From Lithodes maja (taxonomy: Eukaryota > Arthropoda > Malacostraca > Decapoda > Lithodidae), in assembly GCA_037953745.1 (NCBI GenBank), contig JBAKBP010003199.1:1-64000 (forward strand): a stretch of 64,000 nt of DNA, written 5' to 3'. A program made the position numbers and the translations under genes. The notes below the pieces were generated by a model. That model worked only from the letters and a program-made list of their open reading frames with translations, was not told where the DNA came from and did not search any database. Shown here in pieces: positions 10,401 to 21,114 of the stretch (position 1 is the stretch's first letter; each line of letters starts with the position of its first letter).

Positions 10401-11798
10401 GACTTGTGTAGGCCACATTGGAGCAATCAGGGTTACTTGCCCCTGGAACGATCTGAGGTGATGGATGACTTTGCACATCAGTGAGGTGTCTGGGGGTGGG
10501 AAGAGGTAAATCGATGTCCACCTGTTCCAATTCACTGTGAAGGCATCTGGGCCCCCTTCTCGTGTCTTGAGATCCCGAGATATGTGAGCCTGGAGCTTGG
10601 TTGATTGAAGAGATGCAAACAGATCGATTTGAGGTGAAAATGGTAGAACTAAGTGATTGAATGTTTCTTGTTTGAGGGCCCATTCCACTGAGGTGCTCTT
10701 TCCCCTGGATAGAGAGTCGGCCCATAGATTGGAGACCCCTGGTAGGTATGTTGCGTGGATTATTATGGAGTGTTTCTGGGCTAGGAAGAATATCTTCTCT
10801 GAGAGATCTTGGAGAATCCTGGACCGGGTGGAGCCTTGTTTCTTCAAGCAAGTTACGGAGGCCATGTTGTCCATCCGGAAAGCTATTGATCTGGAGGTCA
10901 ATGACATCGCATGGTCTCTGAGAAAGAATAGAGGAACTGCTAGCTCTTTGGCATTGATGTGATACTGATTTAGTGTGGTCCATTTTCCATGGTTCTGATG
11001 GCCTTCCGTTGACTGATATCCCCATCCTATCAGACTCGAGGCATCTGTGTCCACCCATACGGTGGGAGGTGGATCTGACCAGTGTGCCACCGATTCCCGT
11101 ACTTGAGATCTTGTCCAAAACGCCAGGAGATGTAGAATCCTCTTCGGGATGACGCGAGGGTAGTTGTAAGGTGTTAGAGGGAAGGCTTTGTTGCCTAGCC
11201 AGATTAGTCTCTTCAATCTGAGGCGGCCTAGGGGTACTGTCATTTGGACCCAATTTAGTGAGCCCATCAGAGATTCCCAAAGTTTCCTGGTGATCGTTTT
11301 GGCATGTAATACTCTGAACAGTTTTATTTGTAGACGTTTGGCGTTGGCTGGACTTTGTTTTATAGTCTGGAGTTGTGTATCCCAGATTAATCCTACCCAT
11401 TCCGCTGATTGTGTGGGAGTGAGATTTGATTTCTCTAGGTTTACTCTGAAGCCCAGCTTTGATACATATTGTATGACTCTCAAGGTTTGTTCTTGGCATT
11501 GGAGTGGGGTCGATCCGAGAATCATCCAGTCGTCTAGATAGAACAGAATTTTCACTCCATCTACGAGTAGTGGGAGGAGAGCTTGTTTCACTATCTTGGT
11601 GAAAATTCTGGGGGCTATGTTCAGGCCGAAGGGCATTCTGGTGAACATTACTGCTTTGTTTCTGAATGGGATAGCTAGGAACTTTTGATATCTCTTTGCT
11701 ATTGGGATGTGCCAGTAGGGGTCTTTTAGGTCCAGGGTAGTTATCCAGACCTTTGGTTGTAGAACTAGCCTTACTTGGGAGATAGTTAACATTCTGAA
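10206..11798 (-). pseudogene. E2 RT (C-terminal part), RNase H and MT-like region
   Basis: This piece starts in mid-RT at the E3 insertion point. RT motif A is TLDLKDPYWHI, motif B MPFGLNIAP, motif C FYLDDWM. RNase H has WVDTDASS, AKELAVPL, MDNMASV and LPGVSNLWADSLSR. The MT-like part has IDLFAS, FTVNWNRW, YLFPPPDTSLM and LIAPMWPTQVWY. Unlike E1, RNase H and MT-like regions are in one frame, which shows that the E1 break is a mutation. The reading frame appears to continue to 11879 only because it runs into the E3 terminal repeat. Confidence 0.87.
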
Positions 11799-12146
11799 CT
11801 GGGAGGTTTGACGTACCTCCCAACCTACCAAATAGGAAAACCTACTATTTGGTAGTAGTCTTGGAAAATCCAACGTCAAGGCTATTAACCTAATTGCAAT
11901 GACGACTTGTCTATTTTGACTGCTATGTCATCATTCCAACCGCGGTTAAAAAGAAAACGTCTAGAGTCTACTCCTTATCTTGCTCTAGGAGACGTTGTAC
12001 ATTAACCAAAACTACCACCGAAGGTGAAAAAAGCATAGAAAAGAAGAAAACGGGGTTTACCTTAGTTACCGCTTAAGGCCCATCCCGTGTTCCGTCATGT
12101 GCAGATCCCTGTCGAACGTGCGCATGATCGACCCTCTCTTGTCATC
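11799..12146 (-). repeat. E3 3' inverted terminal repeat
   Basis: From about 11851 to 12146 it is the reverse complement of 19486-19784. The outer 50 bases beginning GGGAGGTTTGACG are an end-specific extension whose inverted copy is at about 12232-12285. Confidence 0.88.
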
Positions 12147-12209
12147 ACATCTCACGTCAGCAGAAGAACGCGGATGGGCAGGGGTCTGGCGTGAGGGAGG
12201 GTATTATGT

Positions 12210-12323
12210 ACGTTGGATTTTCCAAGACTACTACCAAATAGTAGGTTTTCCTATTTGGTAGGTTGGGAGGTACGTCAAACCTCCCAATTTGTTAGTAGTC
12301 TTGGCAAATCCAACGTCAAGGCT
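12210..12323 (-). repeat. E3 internal complementary region (ICR)
   Basis: Bases 12210-12285 are the inverted copy of the left terminus. Bases 12286-12323 (AATTTGTTAGTAGTCTTGGC onward) are the inverted copy of the right terminus at about 19747-19784. Same plan and nearly the same size as the E1 ICR although the sequences are unrelated. Confidence 0.87.
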
Positions 12324-12620
12324 GCATAACAAATAGGAGGAGGACATCCAAGCCCAACCTACCAAAAAAAAAAACAATGCATAAAACAAAATTATGAATG
12401 ACAAAGACACAATTTAAACAAGAGAGTTTAATAAAAGAGTGAAAAACTGAGGAGTAGCTAAAAAGAACAGTTTTAACACATGCCCGTCATTCATAGTAAT
12501 GCAAAAACATAGACTTGTCTGAAACCAAAAAGGTACTGTACCCAAAATCCCTTTTCTTCAAAAACCAACAAAAACACTGAACACAAAAACAAAACACAAT
12601 TTTCAATGTGGCAAAAACAC

Positions 12621-14094
12621 TTATGTACTGGAACAACACATAATCCCAAACTTGCAATCCAGTGTTGCAAACCCGTACACCCCCCCCCCCCCCTTTGTCA
12701 AATAAAACGAAGGAAAAGAACGAGGGACAAGGGGGGAATACCAGGGATCTTCGCCAGAGCACCAGGAAACACGACCCCCGAGAACAATCACCGGCCGAGG
12801 GGGTCGAACACTGGACACGGAGAGGTAGGAGGAGATGAAGGAATTGATAGAAGACCCACAAAATCGCTGAGGCGATGGCAGGTAAGGATCGACGTGGCAG
12901 GAACCGGAAGGAGGCAGCAAAGGAACTGACATCGTGCGCAGAACCCCTACAAACAGGGTGACGGGCACGAACGGTCCGACAAACGTGGCGGCCCATCTGC
13001 ACCTGCGAGAGCCTCCCACCTGTCCGAGGAGACACCCACACAGCAGTACCCGAAGGCGGCGCCACAGACGCAACAGAGGAGTGCAAGGCTGACACCGGGC
13101 ACAACACATGGCGAGGATGCCCACGCCGTAAAGCCTGGACGGCGAAAGGCTGGAAAGCGGGGGCCTCCCTCCCATGCGTGGTAACAAAAGGAGGGGAGGA
13201 GGCGAACGAGACGCCATGCAAGGACGGGGAGAATCGCACGCAGTCCCGGGGCCGTGACAATGCCGCTAGTGCAGACACCCGATCCCAAGTGGCCAGAGCG
13301 ACAAGGAAGAGTGGACGCCCGAGCAACGGAACCGGCGTAGCGGCCCTTGTATACGTGGGTGAAGCCAGAAGGACCAGAGCCCGCCCCAGATCCCACTGCG
13401 GAGGGACCTGGCGCGGAGGCGGTCGATCCCGGAAGGCAGCCGTCAGGAAGGAATCCAGCTCCTGTGGCGGAACGACCAGCCCAGCGACGGACCCAAAGAC
13501 CCCCCGGACGGCAGACAAGTGGGTACGTATAGCGTCGACTTGAAAGTGACGCGTACGGAAGAGGTGAAACAAGGAGCGTAGGACGAGGGAAGGAGAGCCA
13601 ACTGGCAGGCGAGTGGCCTGTAGCCACCTAGTAAAAGACCTCCAGCGGGACCTGTAAGTCCCCCAAGGAGAAGACGGCCAGGAACGCTGCAGGAAGTCAG
13701 TCAGGGCCCGGTCGGGGACCGGGAGCCACCGTGCCTCGTGAACAAGCACGATGCGAAGGCCAACGAGGTCCGCAGGTCCCCAACCTAGCCCAAGTGGAAG
13801 CCGGAGACAGGTAGAGGGACCGGACTCGGGCACCACCGCGGCAACCGGGCAGACCAAGCCCGTGCCGGCCACAGAGGCGCGAGGAGCCAGACGCAGCCGT
13901 GATACAGCCGCAGCCTCGCGAGGACTGGGCACATCAACAGTGCGTCTGGTGGCGGAAAGATGTATATCGACCGCCACCTGTATCAGGCTACCATGAAAGC
14001 GTCCGGACCCCCCCCGGAGCGCGAGGCCGGAGGGAGAGGTCCAAAGGCAACTGGCGCGGCACCCCCGATGCGAACAAGGCGACCTCCGGAACAC
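12621..14094 (-). pseudogene. E3 recombinase-like gene, catalytically degenerate
   Basis: Aligns along its length to E1 and E2 recombinases (LRLPLGLGWGPADLVG, GTYRSRWRSFTRWL, RPPPRQVPPQW). Box I Arg is kept (ATWDRVSALAAL). Box II reads SAHDVSSFAAS, so the Arg of His-x-x-Arg is Ser (AGT instead of CGT). The Tyr segment (FISSYLSV) is present only in another frame (12621-13217), so there is a frameshift just before it. The MT-like region upstream is also poorly kept. The MT-to-YR overlap seen in E1 and E2 cannot be traced clearly. Confidence 0.8.
12680..12693 (-). other. G-run (coding strand) after the E3 recombinase
   Basis: Fourteen C on the plus strand followed by CTTTGTCAAATAAA, the same context as the E1 run at 1498-1512. 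Confidence 0.55.
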
Positions 14095-14095
14095 C

Positions 14096-16051
14096 TCAGG
14101 AAGCCGCGAGGTCGGCGAACACAGTCCGTGTCATCGCCCATTCTACAAGAACGCCCTGCCCTCTCGACAGGGCGGCAGGCCCGGGCAGGGAGGAGGCATG
14201 CAAGGAGAAGGGGTGTCGGTCCGCGAGGAAGAACAACTCCACCGAGACCCCCAATAGAGTCAACGACCTGGAGGACCCCCGCATAAGGAAACAGGGGACA
14301 GTTTGTCTGTCCAACCCGAAGGCCACCGACTGACCCCGAAGGGCCAGCGCGTGGTCCCGCAGGAAGAACAAAGGAACCAACAGTCCGAGGGCATAGACGG
14401 GTAAGTGGAGGGAGACCCACCCATCTGCCGGGAAGTGGACGTCCCAGGTTCGATCGGGAACCTCACCCAACCTCGCTCGACGTATCTGTGGCTACCCAGA
14501 CCGTTGGCGGGGGGGCGGTCCAGGGCACAGCCGCAGAGAGCGAGCCCTGAGCAACCCAGCGACCGAAGCGGCTGCGAACGGTACGCGGGAGCGGCAGGAG
14601 CCGATCCATAGGGGCAACGGAAACACCGCGGTGCCCATGAGGAGGAGGCGGAGTAGCCAGAGGCTCCCTAAGGGAAGGGGCAGAGCGGCCCAATGCAGCG
14701 AACCCACGAACGAGTCCCAGAGCCACCCCGGGAGGGAGACCGAGTGCAACACGGCGAAGACCTTCCACCGAAGGTGCACCGCGGCCGGCAGACCCCGGGT
14801 CACCGTAGCGCCGGACAAAACCCATGCGAGACCGACCCATGGCACGACACGCGACGGGGTCAAGCGTGACTTGGGAACATCGAAGGGGAACCCTAACCGT
14901 GCGATGTTGCGAACGACTGTGAGGGCGTCGCCAATGCACAGGCCTAGGGCTTCGGAAACTACCAACCAATCGGCCAAGGAAAATAGGATCTGGGGCCCGC
15001 TCCTGAGGAGAGGACCCAGAGCCTGCCCCACCAGTGCGGAGAAGATCCGCGGCGCGATGTGGAGACCGAAGGGAAGGCCGTCGAACAGGAACACACGATC
15101 GGAAGTCCGAACGGCCAAGAATCGCTGGAAGCGAGGATGGAGAGGAACGAGCCAAGACGCATCCTGGAGGGCCAGCGACACTACCCACGACAGAGGGCAC
15201 AGGGCCAGGCGTACCAAGGATACCGGCAGCATCCGAAACCGTGTGTGCACGATGTGCCCGTTGAGGGCCGACAGATCCACCACCGGTCGCATCGCGTCGC
15301 AGGTACCAGAAAGACATGGGAGAGGAAAACCGGGTGACCTGCGGTCAACTCGCTCGACGCTACCCAGCTCGGGCATGGAAGTGAACACGTGGCCCACCTC
15401 TGAAGAGATGGGCCGGCGTCGGTGACAAGAGCGGAGTGGGGGTCTGGACGTCCACCTCCAGGTGAGACCCCGCCCCCCCCCCCAACGTCCCTCGCAGCTA
15501 CCGAGGGGCGCAAGGGCGAAAACAACCCGAGGGAGCACCCGAGAGGAGGGGAGCGACCCGGTCGGCCAGGCGAGAAGGAGAACAAGGAGGCCGACCCAGA
15601 GAACTACACAATGTGTTGACGTGGAGGTACCCCCGGTACGGGCCGTGCGGGCATGAGCGCCACGTTGACCTCCTCTACCCCCCCCCCCCCAACCTCGTCG
15701 AAAAGGGCGGGCCACCCCAACCCCAGGCCGGCGCGGGGCTGACTCCGTTGAAGGGCGGCCGGAAGTGGAAGGCCGGCCAGCCCCGACACGGCGGGGATGA
15801 AAGGGGCAAGAACAGAAGTGCGAGGCGGAACCGACGCACTGGCCTGCAACGTCCCAGTCCTGCGCCCGTGCAAGGCGGCAGCACTTGCAGCAGCACCCCG
15901 AAGAGGACCGGCAGAAGGACGGGACTGAGAAGACCCCGCGCGCGACACAGCGCGTCGGTGCGTGACGTAAGCAGGGTCCGCAACAACACAGCGCGTCGTC
16001 GCGTGTCGGAAGCAGGGGCCGCCGACAGAGAAGCGTAGCATTCCCAAGCAT
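14096..16051 (-). pseudogene. E3 RT-RNase H-like region, catalytic residues lost
   Basis: Clear homology to E1 RT: RPVVDLSALN, motif B LPFGLHIAP, FVGSLHWAALPL. Motif A reads VSLALQDASW where E1 has CSLDLTDAYW, so the catalytic Asp is Ala. Motif C reads FSLADW for WYLDDW, losing Tyr and the first Asp. RNase H reads VWVATDTSS for VWIDTDASG, again Asp to Ala. The Asp-Trp part of the last RNase H motif is deleted (LPGPAALSRG for LPGVANVWADALSRR). Frames change at a C-run near 14510 and again near 14470. Such a protein could not polymerise DNA by the known mechanism. Confidence 0.82.
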
Positions 16052-16332
16052 CCTGCATAAAAAAAAACGACGTATATAGCGCAGAGTACAACAAACCCCG
16101 ACGAATATCCAAGGGGGCCGGCCGGCAGAACGAGGACTGTACCGTCGGGCGTCGCCGAGTCGCCGCGCACAAAACCGCCTTCAGCTCGGGAACCAAAGAC
16201 ACCGCGAGCCGAAGGTGGACCCGCTGAACGCGGTCCAAACCCTCGCGAAGATCGCCTGGCGCAGACGCCTCGAAAAGCCGCAGGTGGTGAACAGACGTCT
16301 GGAGGGAACCTAAAGACAAGACAATAAGTCCG

Positions 16333-18141
16333 TCACCCTCTGTCGCAAGGGAAAAACCTTGGCGACAGAGGGCTGATCCGGGTGAGAGAAGAACGGGGTA
16401 GCAATAGAAGTTCAAGAACGGGCGCGCTCATCCAGGACCAGAACGCGCCGTCCAACCCGCCGACAGACACAAGAGGAGGCAAAATCAGTGATGACTCCGG
16501 GGGAGGGACTGAAGGAGAACCGTCGACGGATCGATGTGTGAAGGCGAAGGCCTCAGCAAACCAGGCCTCCAATGGGAGAGGGTGACCGAGCATGATGGCT
16601 AAGCCAGGCGTACCGGCGTCGCACAAACCTGTCCCATAGGAGGACAGACCCGTCAACACAGCCAGGGACTGAACAGCCGGAAGGATGTCAGGGTGGCTGA
16701 AGTCTGACCAGAGCGTAGGCCTGCAGAAGGGAGGGGGACCGTAGCAGGGGTAGGTAGGGTGAGGCGCTGAGGGCGAGTCACCGCCAAGAAGCGCGAGAAG
16801 AGGGAGTCTTCCATCGACTCCAAGCGCCCGTCGAAGCGTGACACAACCCAGCCCTGCATAGCCGACAATCGATCCGAGAGAGGCGACCCCCCCCCCCAGA
16901 TTGGTCGGCCCGCAGGGGCGAGCGTGAGCGGGAGCGAGACCCACGACACGAACCAGCAGCGTCGCGGTCCAAGGAAGGCGAGCGACGACGGTTGTGTCGC
17001 CGTTGAGGGACTCGTCCCCGATCACGAACGGCCGAGGGGGAAACAGCACCATCCCCCTCTTCCAGCGACACGTCAGCTCCTGAGAAAGGGGACCCCGAAA
17101 CCTCGCGAAACCCCACCGAGGCAAGAGGAGGGGTACCCCCCTGGCGAGACGGTAAGTGAAGGTCAGGAAGAGAAGAATGAGGAGGAGCAGGACGACGGGA
17201 GTGGGAAGGCTGGCCGGGTGAAAGGAGGCCAGAAGGAGCCGCGGGGGGAAACAGAGCAAGGATCCCCGGGGCTGAGATAACCGGGCGGCCCGACACCGAG
17301 GCGGAGGAGGGACCTCCACCGCGGGACGAGACCGTGAAGGAAGAATAGGCACTGAAGCAGGTGAAGTAGGAGAAGCAACGACATCCAGGCGGACCCTCCC
17401 GGACAGTGTAGGAGGAGGGAGCAGAGGGCCAGCTACAGCATGAACAACCGCGCGCGGAGAGGACAACGTAAGAGGAAGTAGTCTGGGCTGGGGAAGCGGG
17501 CGGAAGGGAGTAGAGCCCCTATCCGTAGAGGCCAGGGGAGGGCGCACAGGGGCAGAGCCGCTAACCCCGGCCTCAGGGCGAGAACCATGACGAGGGCGAT
17601 GGGCGTCGTCAAGGCGATCAGGAGGACGACGAGGCGAGCGAGAGCGTGGACGGAGCTGGGGAACGCCCCGACGATGGGACGACCGGCTGCGGGACCCAGG
17701 GGAGAGGGCCCGAGCAGGGAGAGGGCCAGGTGAACGGCCTTCAGTCGGGTCATGGATACCCAGGGCGACGCGGATCCGGTCAGCAACAAAGGCCGGGGAA
17801 CGGTGGCCCACAGTCCGAATGTGGCGGGAGACCATCGTCCACACCGACGGAAGGGAAGCAGAGGCCACAGCCGCCGCCGAGGAACCAGGGCCATGGAGCA
17901 GCACAACCACCAGGGCCAGACACGTGCCACACAGAGCAGGGAGGTAGGCCGTAGAAGACACACAGAGCGAGTGGCGCAAGCAGGACTTGTGGCTCTCCAA
18001 GCACGGGGAGCGACAACCAAGGCGAAAGCAAAGCAGCCTACCTGCACTAGAAGAACACACACCATAATCAGCACGTCGAAGGAGTAAGTGGAAAGAATGT
18101 CCAAGAAGAACCAGGGAAGGAGCATGGGGAAACAGGAACAC
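16333..18141 (-). pseudogene. E3 gag-like ORF (602 aa open frame)
   Basis: Called Gag from position (first gene) and from a Ser/Arg-rich stretch (SPGSRSRSSHRR, RPRSRSPRRPPD) matching that of E1 Gag. The rest is Pro/Leu/Ser-rich and aligns poorly. A possible continuation of the conserved gag C-terminus is seen in another frame at 15675-16415 (LDIRRGLL against GDIRTALL in E1). Because A is scarce on the coding strand, stop codons are rare here and the long frame is weak evidence for a functional protein. Confidence 0.5.
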
Positions 18142-18236
18142 ACATGCAAACAGGTATCCGTACTCACCCTAAACTGGGAGCACAGAGGTAGGTGAGGAGG
18201 GCGGCCGAGGCGGAAGAGCACTAGCAGAACCTGCAA

Positions 18237-19485
18237 AGATGGAGAAAGTGTTAACCACCACTCAACACCTTACATGCAGGGCCTATAACACCAGTAAAGT
18301 GCATACACCAATATAGTATCAGGCAACAAGATGACATAAAAAAAGTCAATAGTGAAAGCCAACTATTACCGCAAATTTGCGTGCCAATGGAGGCATAACC
18401 GTACCGACACCACCCTCCCGCAATTTTGCGGGACCCCCCAACGATCTTCGCAAATTTGCGGGGAGCCGAAATGTCCCAGAGGACCGAATCAAGCTCCCGC
18501 AAATTTGCGGGACCGGCCGAGATGGTCCGGCGCCGAAAAAAGCGAGAGGAGCGTCTAGGGAATACCAAAAAAGGCCACAAAAAATGCGTCATCTCCTTAT
18601 GAACTCCAAGCAATGATGGCCATCAAGCTGAGCAGTGTCTTCCTTGAATTTATCCTGACTCAACCGGTAAAGGGAGAGGCAAGGAAGACACACCAGGGGA
18701 GAGGAGGCACATCCCCCAGGAACCACCTAACCCACAGAGATAGAGCAAAGCCCATGAGGAGAAGTGGCAGGGAGGGTGGTTTCGCACAAACAGGGGCCCC
18801 CGTGAGGTACCCCTGGATTGGGCAAAAGACTAAGAAAGGATGGAGGTGAAACAGGAAGAGAAAACAAAAACCAGTAAATGAAACTGGTGAGAAAAAGGGT
18901 GGCCTAGCCGTGAGCAGAGAATGTGTCAGGGGCGAAAAACCCTGTGGTGTGAAAGAGGGGCCCCCGTGGGGTACCCCTGGAGTATCACGAACCACCTGTC
19001 GCCCAGGCCCTTGAGACACAGTGAAGGACTCGAAAGGGGGGACTCGGGAATAACGCTAATAATGCGGCCGACACAAACTCTACAAACAGCACCGCCACCA
19101 ACGAAATCTCAGATTGTTTACCAACGGTACACCTAGGCTATGAAAAAATGAAAACTCATAGGGGCATAGCAATTCCTGAATGAGAAAACGAGCTAGGCTA
19201 AATTAAGCTAAAAGCTAAACTATGCCCAGACTAACAGGAAAAAAGAATATGAAAAGAGAAAGAATTAAAAACAGAATGTGGAACGCCAGGCGCCCCCGTA
19301 CCTTCGGTAGGCTATTTCCACACGCGTCTCCATTATACACACTGAGGAGCCCATTTACGTGTGCCCTAGATCACGTAACATCTGTCTAACAAAAAAGAAG
19401 GCCAGATAAGCCGAAACGAACCTAAACAGGGTAAATTAAAGGAGCACAACAAAAGCGACTTCATTCAATGGAGCGCGTGAAAAAA
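18237..19485 (-). other. E3 5' leader
   Basis: No coding sequence recognised. Base composition returns to normal here. It holds four CGCAAATTTGCG-type palindromes (18370-18509) and two copies, 162 bases apart, of a G/C palindromic block AGGGGCCCCCGTG followed by GGTACCCCTGG (about 18795 and 18957). Confidence 0.5.
18370..18509. repeat. Cluster of four 12-bp palindromes in the E3 leader
   Basis: CGCAAATTTGCG occurs at 18370-18381, 18449-18460 and 18498-18509. A one-base variant CGCAATTTTGCG is at 18419-18430. Three of them are extended by CCC on the left, GGG on the right, or both. Spacing between starts is 49, 30 and 49 bases. Confidence 0.8.
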
Positions 19486-19784
19486 TGATGACAAGAGAGG
19501 GTCGCTCATGCGCACGTTCGACAGGGATCTGCACATGACGGAACACGGGTTGGGCCTTAAGCGGTAACTAAGGTAAACCCCTTTTTCTTCTCTTCTATGC
19601 TTTTTTCACCTTCGGTGGTAGTTTTGGTTAATGTACAACGTCTCCTAGAGCAAGATAAGGAGTAGACTCTAGACGTTTTCTTTTTAACCGCGGTTGGAAT
19701 GACGACATAGCAGTCAAAATAGACAAGTCGTCATTGCAATTAGTTAATAGCCTTGACGTTGTATTTGCCAAGACTACTAACAAA
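19486..19784 (-). repeat. E3 5' inverted terminal repeat
   Basis: Reverse complement of about 11851-12146, about 98 percent identical by eye. Its right end joins E2 RT sequence at 19785. Confidence 0.88.
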
Positions 19785-20219
19785 TTTCATATTGTGAATT
19801 GACTTGTTGAGAAGGGACAAGTTTATCACTGGTCTTAGTTGACGGCTGTCTCTTTTTGGGACGAGGAACATGCGTGATTGAAAAACTGGTGTGCCCTCTG
19901 GTGGGTGAGTGAGAACTTTGTCTGTCAGCATTTGTTTTATCACTGCTTCTAATTCTGGAGATAGCTGTATCTTGTTGGACTGAGCTCTGAGGTGGGGTCT
20001 TGCCAACCATTTCCATGTGAGGCCCTTCTTTACTACTCTCTTTGCCCAGGATCTTTGAGACCAATGCCAAAAGATTTCTATGAACTGGCCTGTTGTATGC
20101 AGGGCTAGTTCTTTGTTGATGGCCTCTTGAAAATTCAGTTTTTTTAATCCTGGGTAGGTTGGTGAGTGTTGGTGGGTTGGTGGTGACCTTGTGGTCTCTG
20201 GTGGTTGGGAGCATGACAT
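19785..20219 (-). pseudogene. E2 reverse transcriptase, N-terminal part
   Basis: Reads from Met at 20219 to the E3 insertion. It contains KKGLTWKWLARPHLR (E1: RKGITWQWLRRPRLR) and MFLVPKRDSRQLRPVINLSL, the RT finger region. It overlaps the end of gag by about 75 bases, unlike E1 where the two genes are separated by 17 bases. The rest of the gene is at 10206-11798. Confidence 0.85.
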
Positions 20220-20683
20220 CCTGTTTGTTGAGTATGTCGTCCCGTTTGTTGAGGTCTCTGTTGTGACCCATAGTTTTGTTGTTTTGGCGGAGGTCGTGTG
20301 TAGGGTGATGGTTGAGCCCTTGGTGTGCCTCGACCTCTGGCCTGGTAGTGTCCCCTGTACCCTCTGCTGTTTGATGAGTTACCCCTGTGAGTCTGAAATG
20401 TATGAGGGGTAAATTGTCGAGGGGAGAATTGGTCCCTCGCCCTTCCACGGTGAGAGTTAGAGTAAGGGTGCGACCTACTCGGGTGGTTTTGCTTATATGC
20501 CTTAGGCTGTCTAGAAGTTGCCACCTCAGGTCTTAGTAATAGGGCATGAACTTCGTTCCAGGTTGTCTGGGGCATCAATCTGCTTGTGAATAGGGGTGAG
20601 AGGAGAACTTGAGCGGCGATATCTTTGGGCATTTTCTTGGATAAGTGGATGCGTATGTCTTGTCTCGCTCTGGCTGCCTCATT
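20144..20683 (-). pseudogene. E2 Gag, C-terminal part
   Basis: Starts at the E4 insertion with EAARARQDIRIHLSKKMPKD, matching E1 EAVRARQDLRMSLVRKLPDR, then LLSPLFTSRLMPQ. The tail is rich in Arg, Gln, Gly, His and Pro and looks nucleic-acid binding. The upstream two thirds of the gene are missing from the window. Confidence 0.8.
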
Positions 20684-21114
20684 ATAGGTTTGACTCCTGT
20701 AAGGAGATAAAGAAAACCTAATATTTAGTAGTGGTCCCGTAATCATTGACGAACATGCCTATTACATAAGGCATACTCTTCAAACACTAATCCGCCGTAG
20801 TTTGAATCTACCGCGCAGAGCATTTAAAATCTGAGGAGCCTTCATCATGAGCGCATGCGACCTCACTCATGGCTTCAGTCATTATGAATTGGGTTCTCAC
20901 TACGAAAAAACTTCGTAAAAAATGAAAACAAAAAGAAAATAAGAATAACTATCCAATAAGCTTTCCATCATATCGTGGATGTACTTGTGTGGATCTTTGA
21001 CCAGACGCTGATTCAGGCGTCATTCTTCCTTCACTGACATATCAAGTAAACCAAAATCCTTAATACATCAACGAATGGGAAGGGGATGGTCGGGAGGGCC
21101 CCAGTCGTCAATGA
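20684..21114 (-). mobile_element. E4: 3' end of another E1-family DIRS element, in E2 gag
   Basis: Nearly identical to 456-887 of E1, including the outer extension and the 17-bp ATGGCTTCAGTCATTAT. It begins at ATAGGTTTGACTCC inside the E2 gag reading frame and stops inside the ICR (GTCAATGA), where the poly-T of LINE NL1 begins. No further part of E4 is found beyond NL1, so it was cut or rearranged. Confidence 0.88.

Larger units (their letters stand above)
11799..19784 (-). mobile_element. E3: full-length DIRS1-like element with degenerate enzymes, inserted in E2 RT
   Basis: About 8 kb coded on the minus strand, with 5' inverted terminal repeat 19486-19784, leader, gag-like, RT-RNase H-like and recombinase-like regions, ICR 12210-12323 and 3' terminal repeat. 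Insertion limits come from restoring the E2 reading frame across it (flanks CATTCTGAA on the left and TTTCATATTG on the right). No target duplication longer than one or two bases is seen. Left and right terminal repeats differ at only about six sites in about 270 bases by eye. In the coding block the plus strand is T-poor (24 T in four sampled 60-base lines) and many overlapping minus-strand frames are open. Confidence 0.9.
9101..20683 (-). mobile_element. E2: older DIRS-like element, interrupted by E1, E3 and E4
   Basis: Pieces of one element in minus-strand order: gag C-terminus (20144-20683), RT N-terminus (19785-20219), then after the E3 insertion the rest of RT, RNase H and MT-like region (10206-11798) and the recombinase (9304-10400). 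Joining the pieces across E3 is supported by the RT protein. The stretch ending IHNMKF at 19785 continues as RMLTISQVRL at 11798, matching E1 IHNESFRMLTVHQIRL. The outer 3' part is probably left of 456; the 5' part is missing beyond E4. Confidence 0.85.

Noticed and set aside
13178..18087. Many plus-strand open frames inside E3
   Set aside because: They are shadows caused by the skewed composition; homology is on the minus strand.
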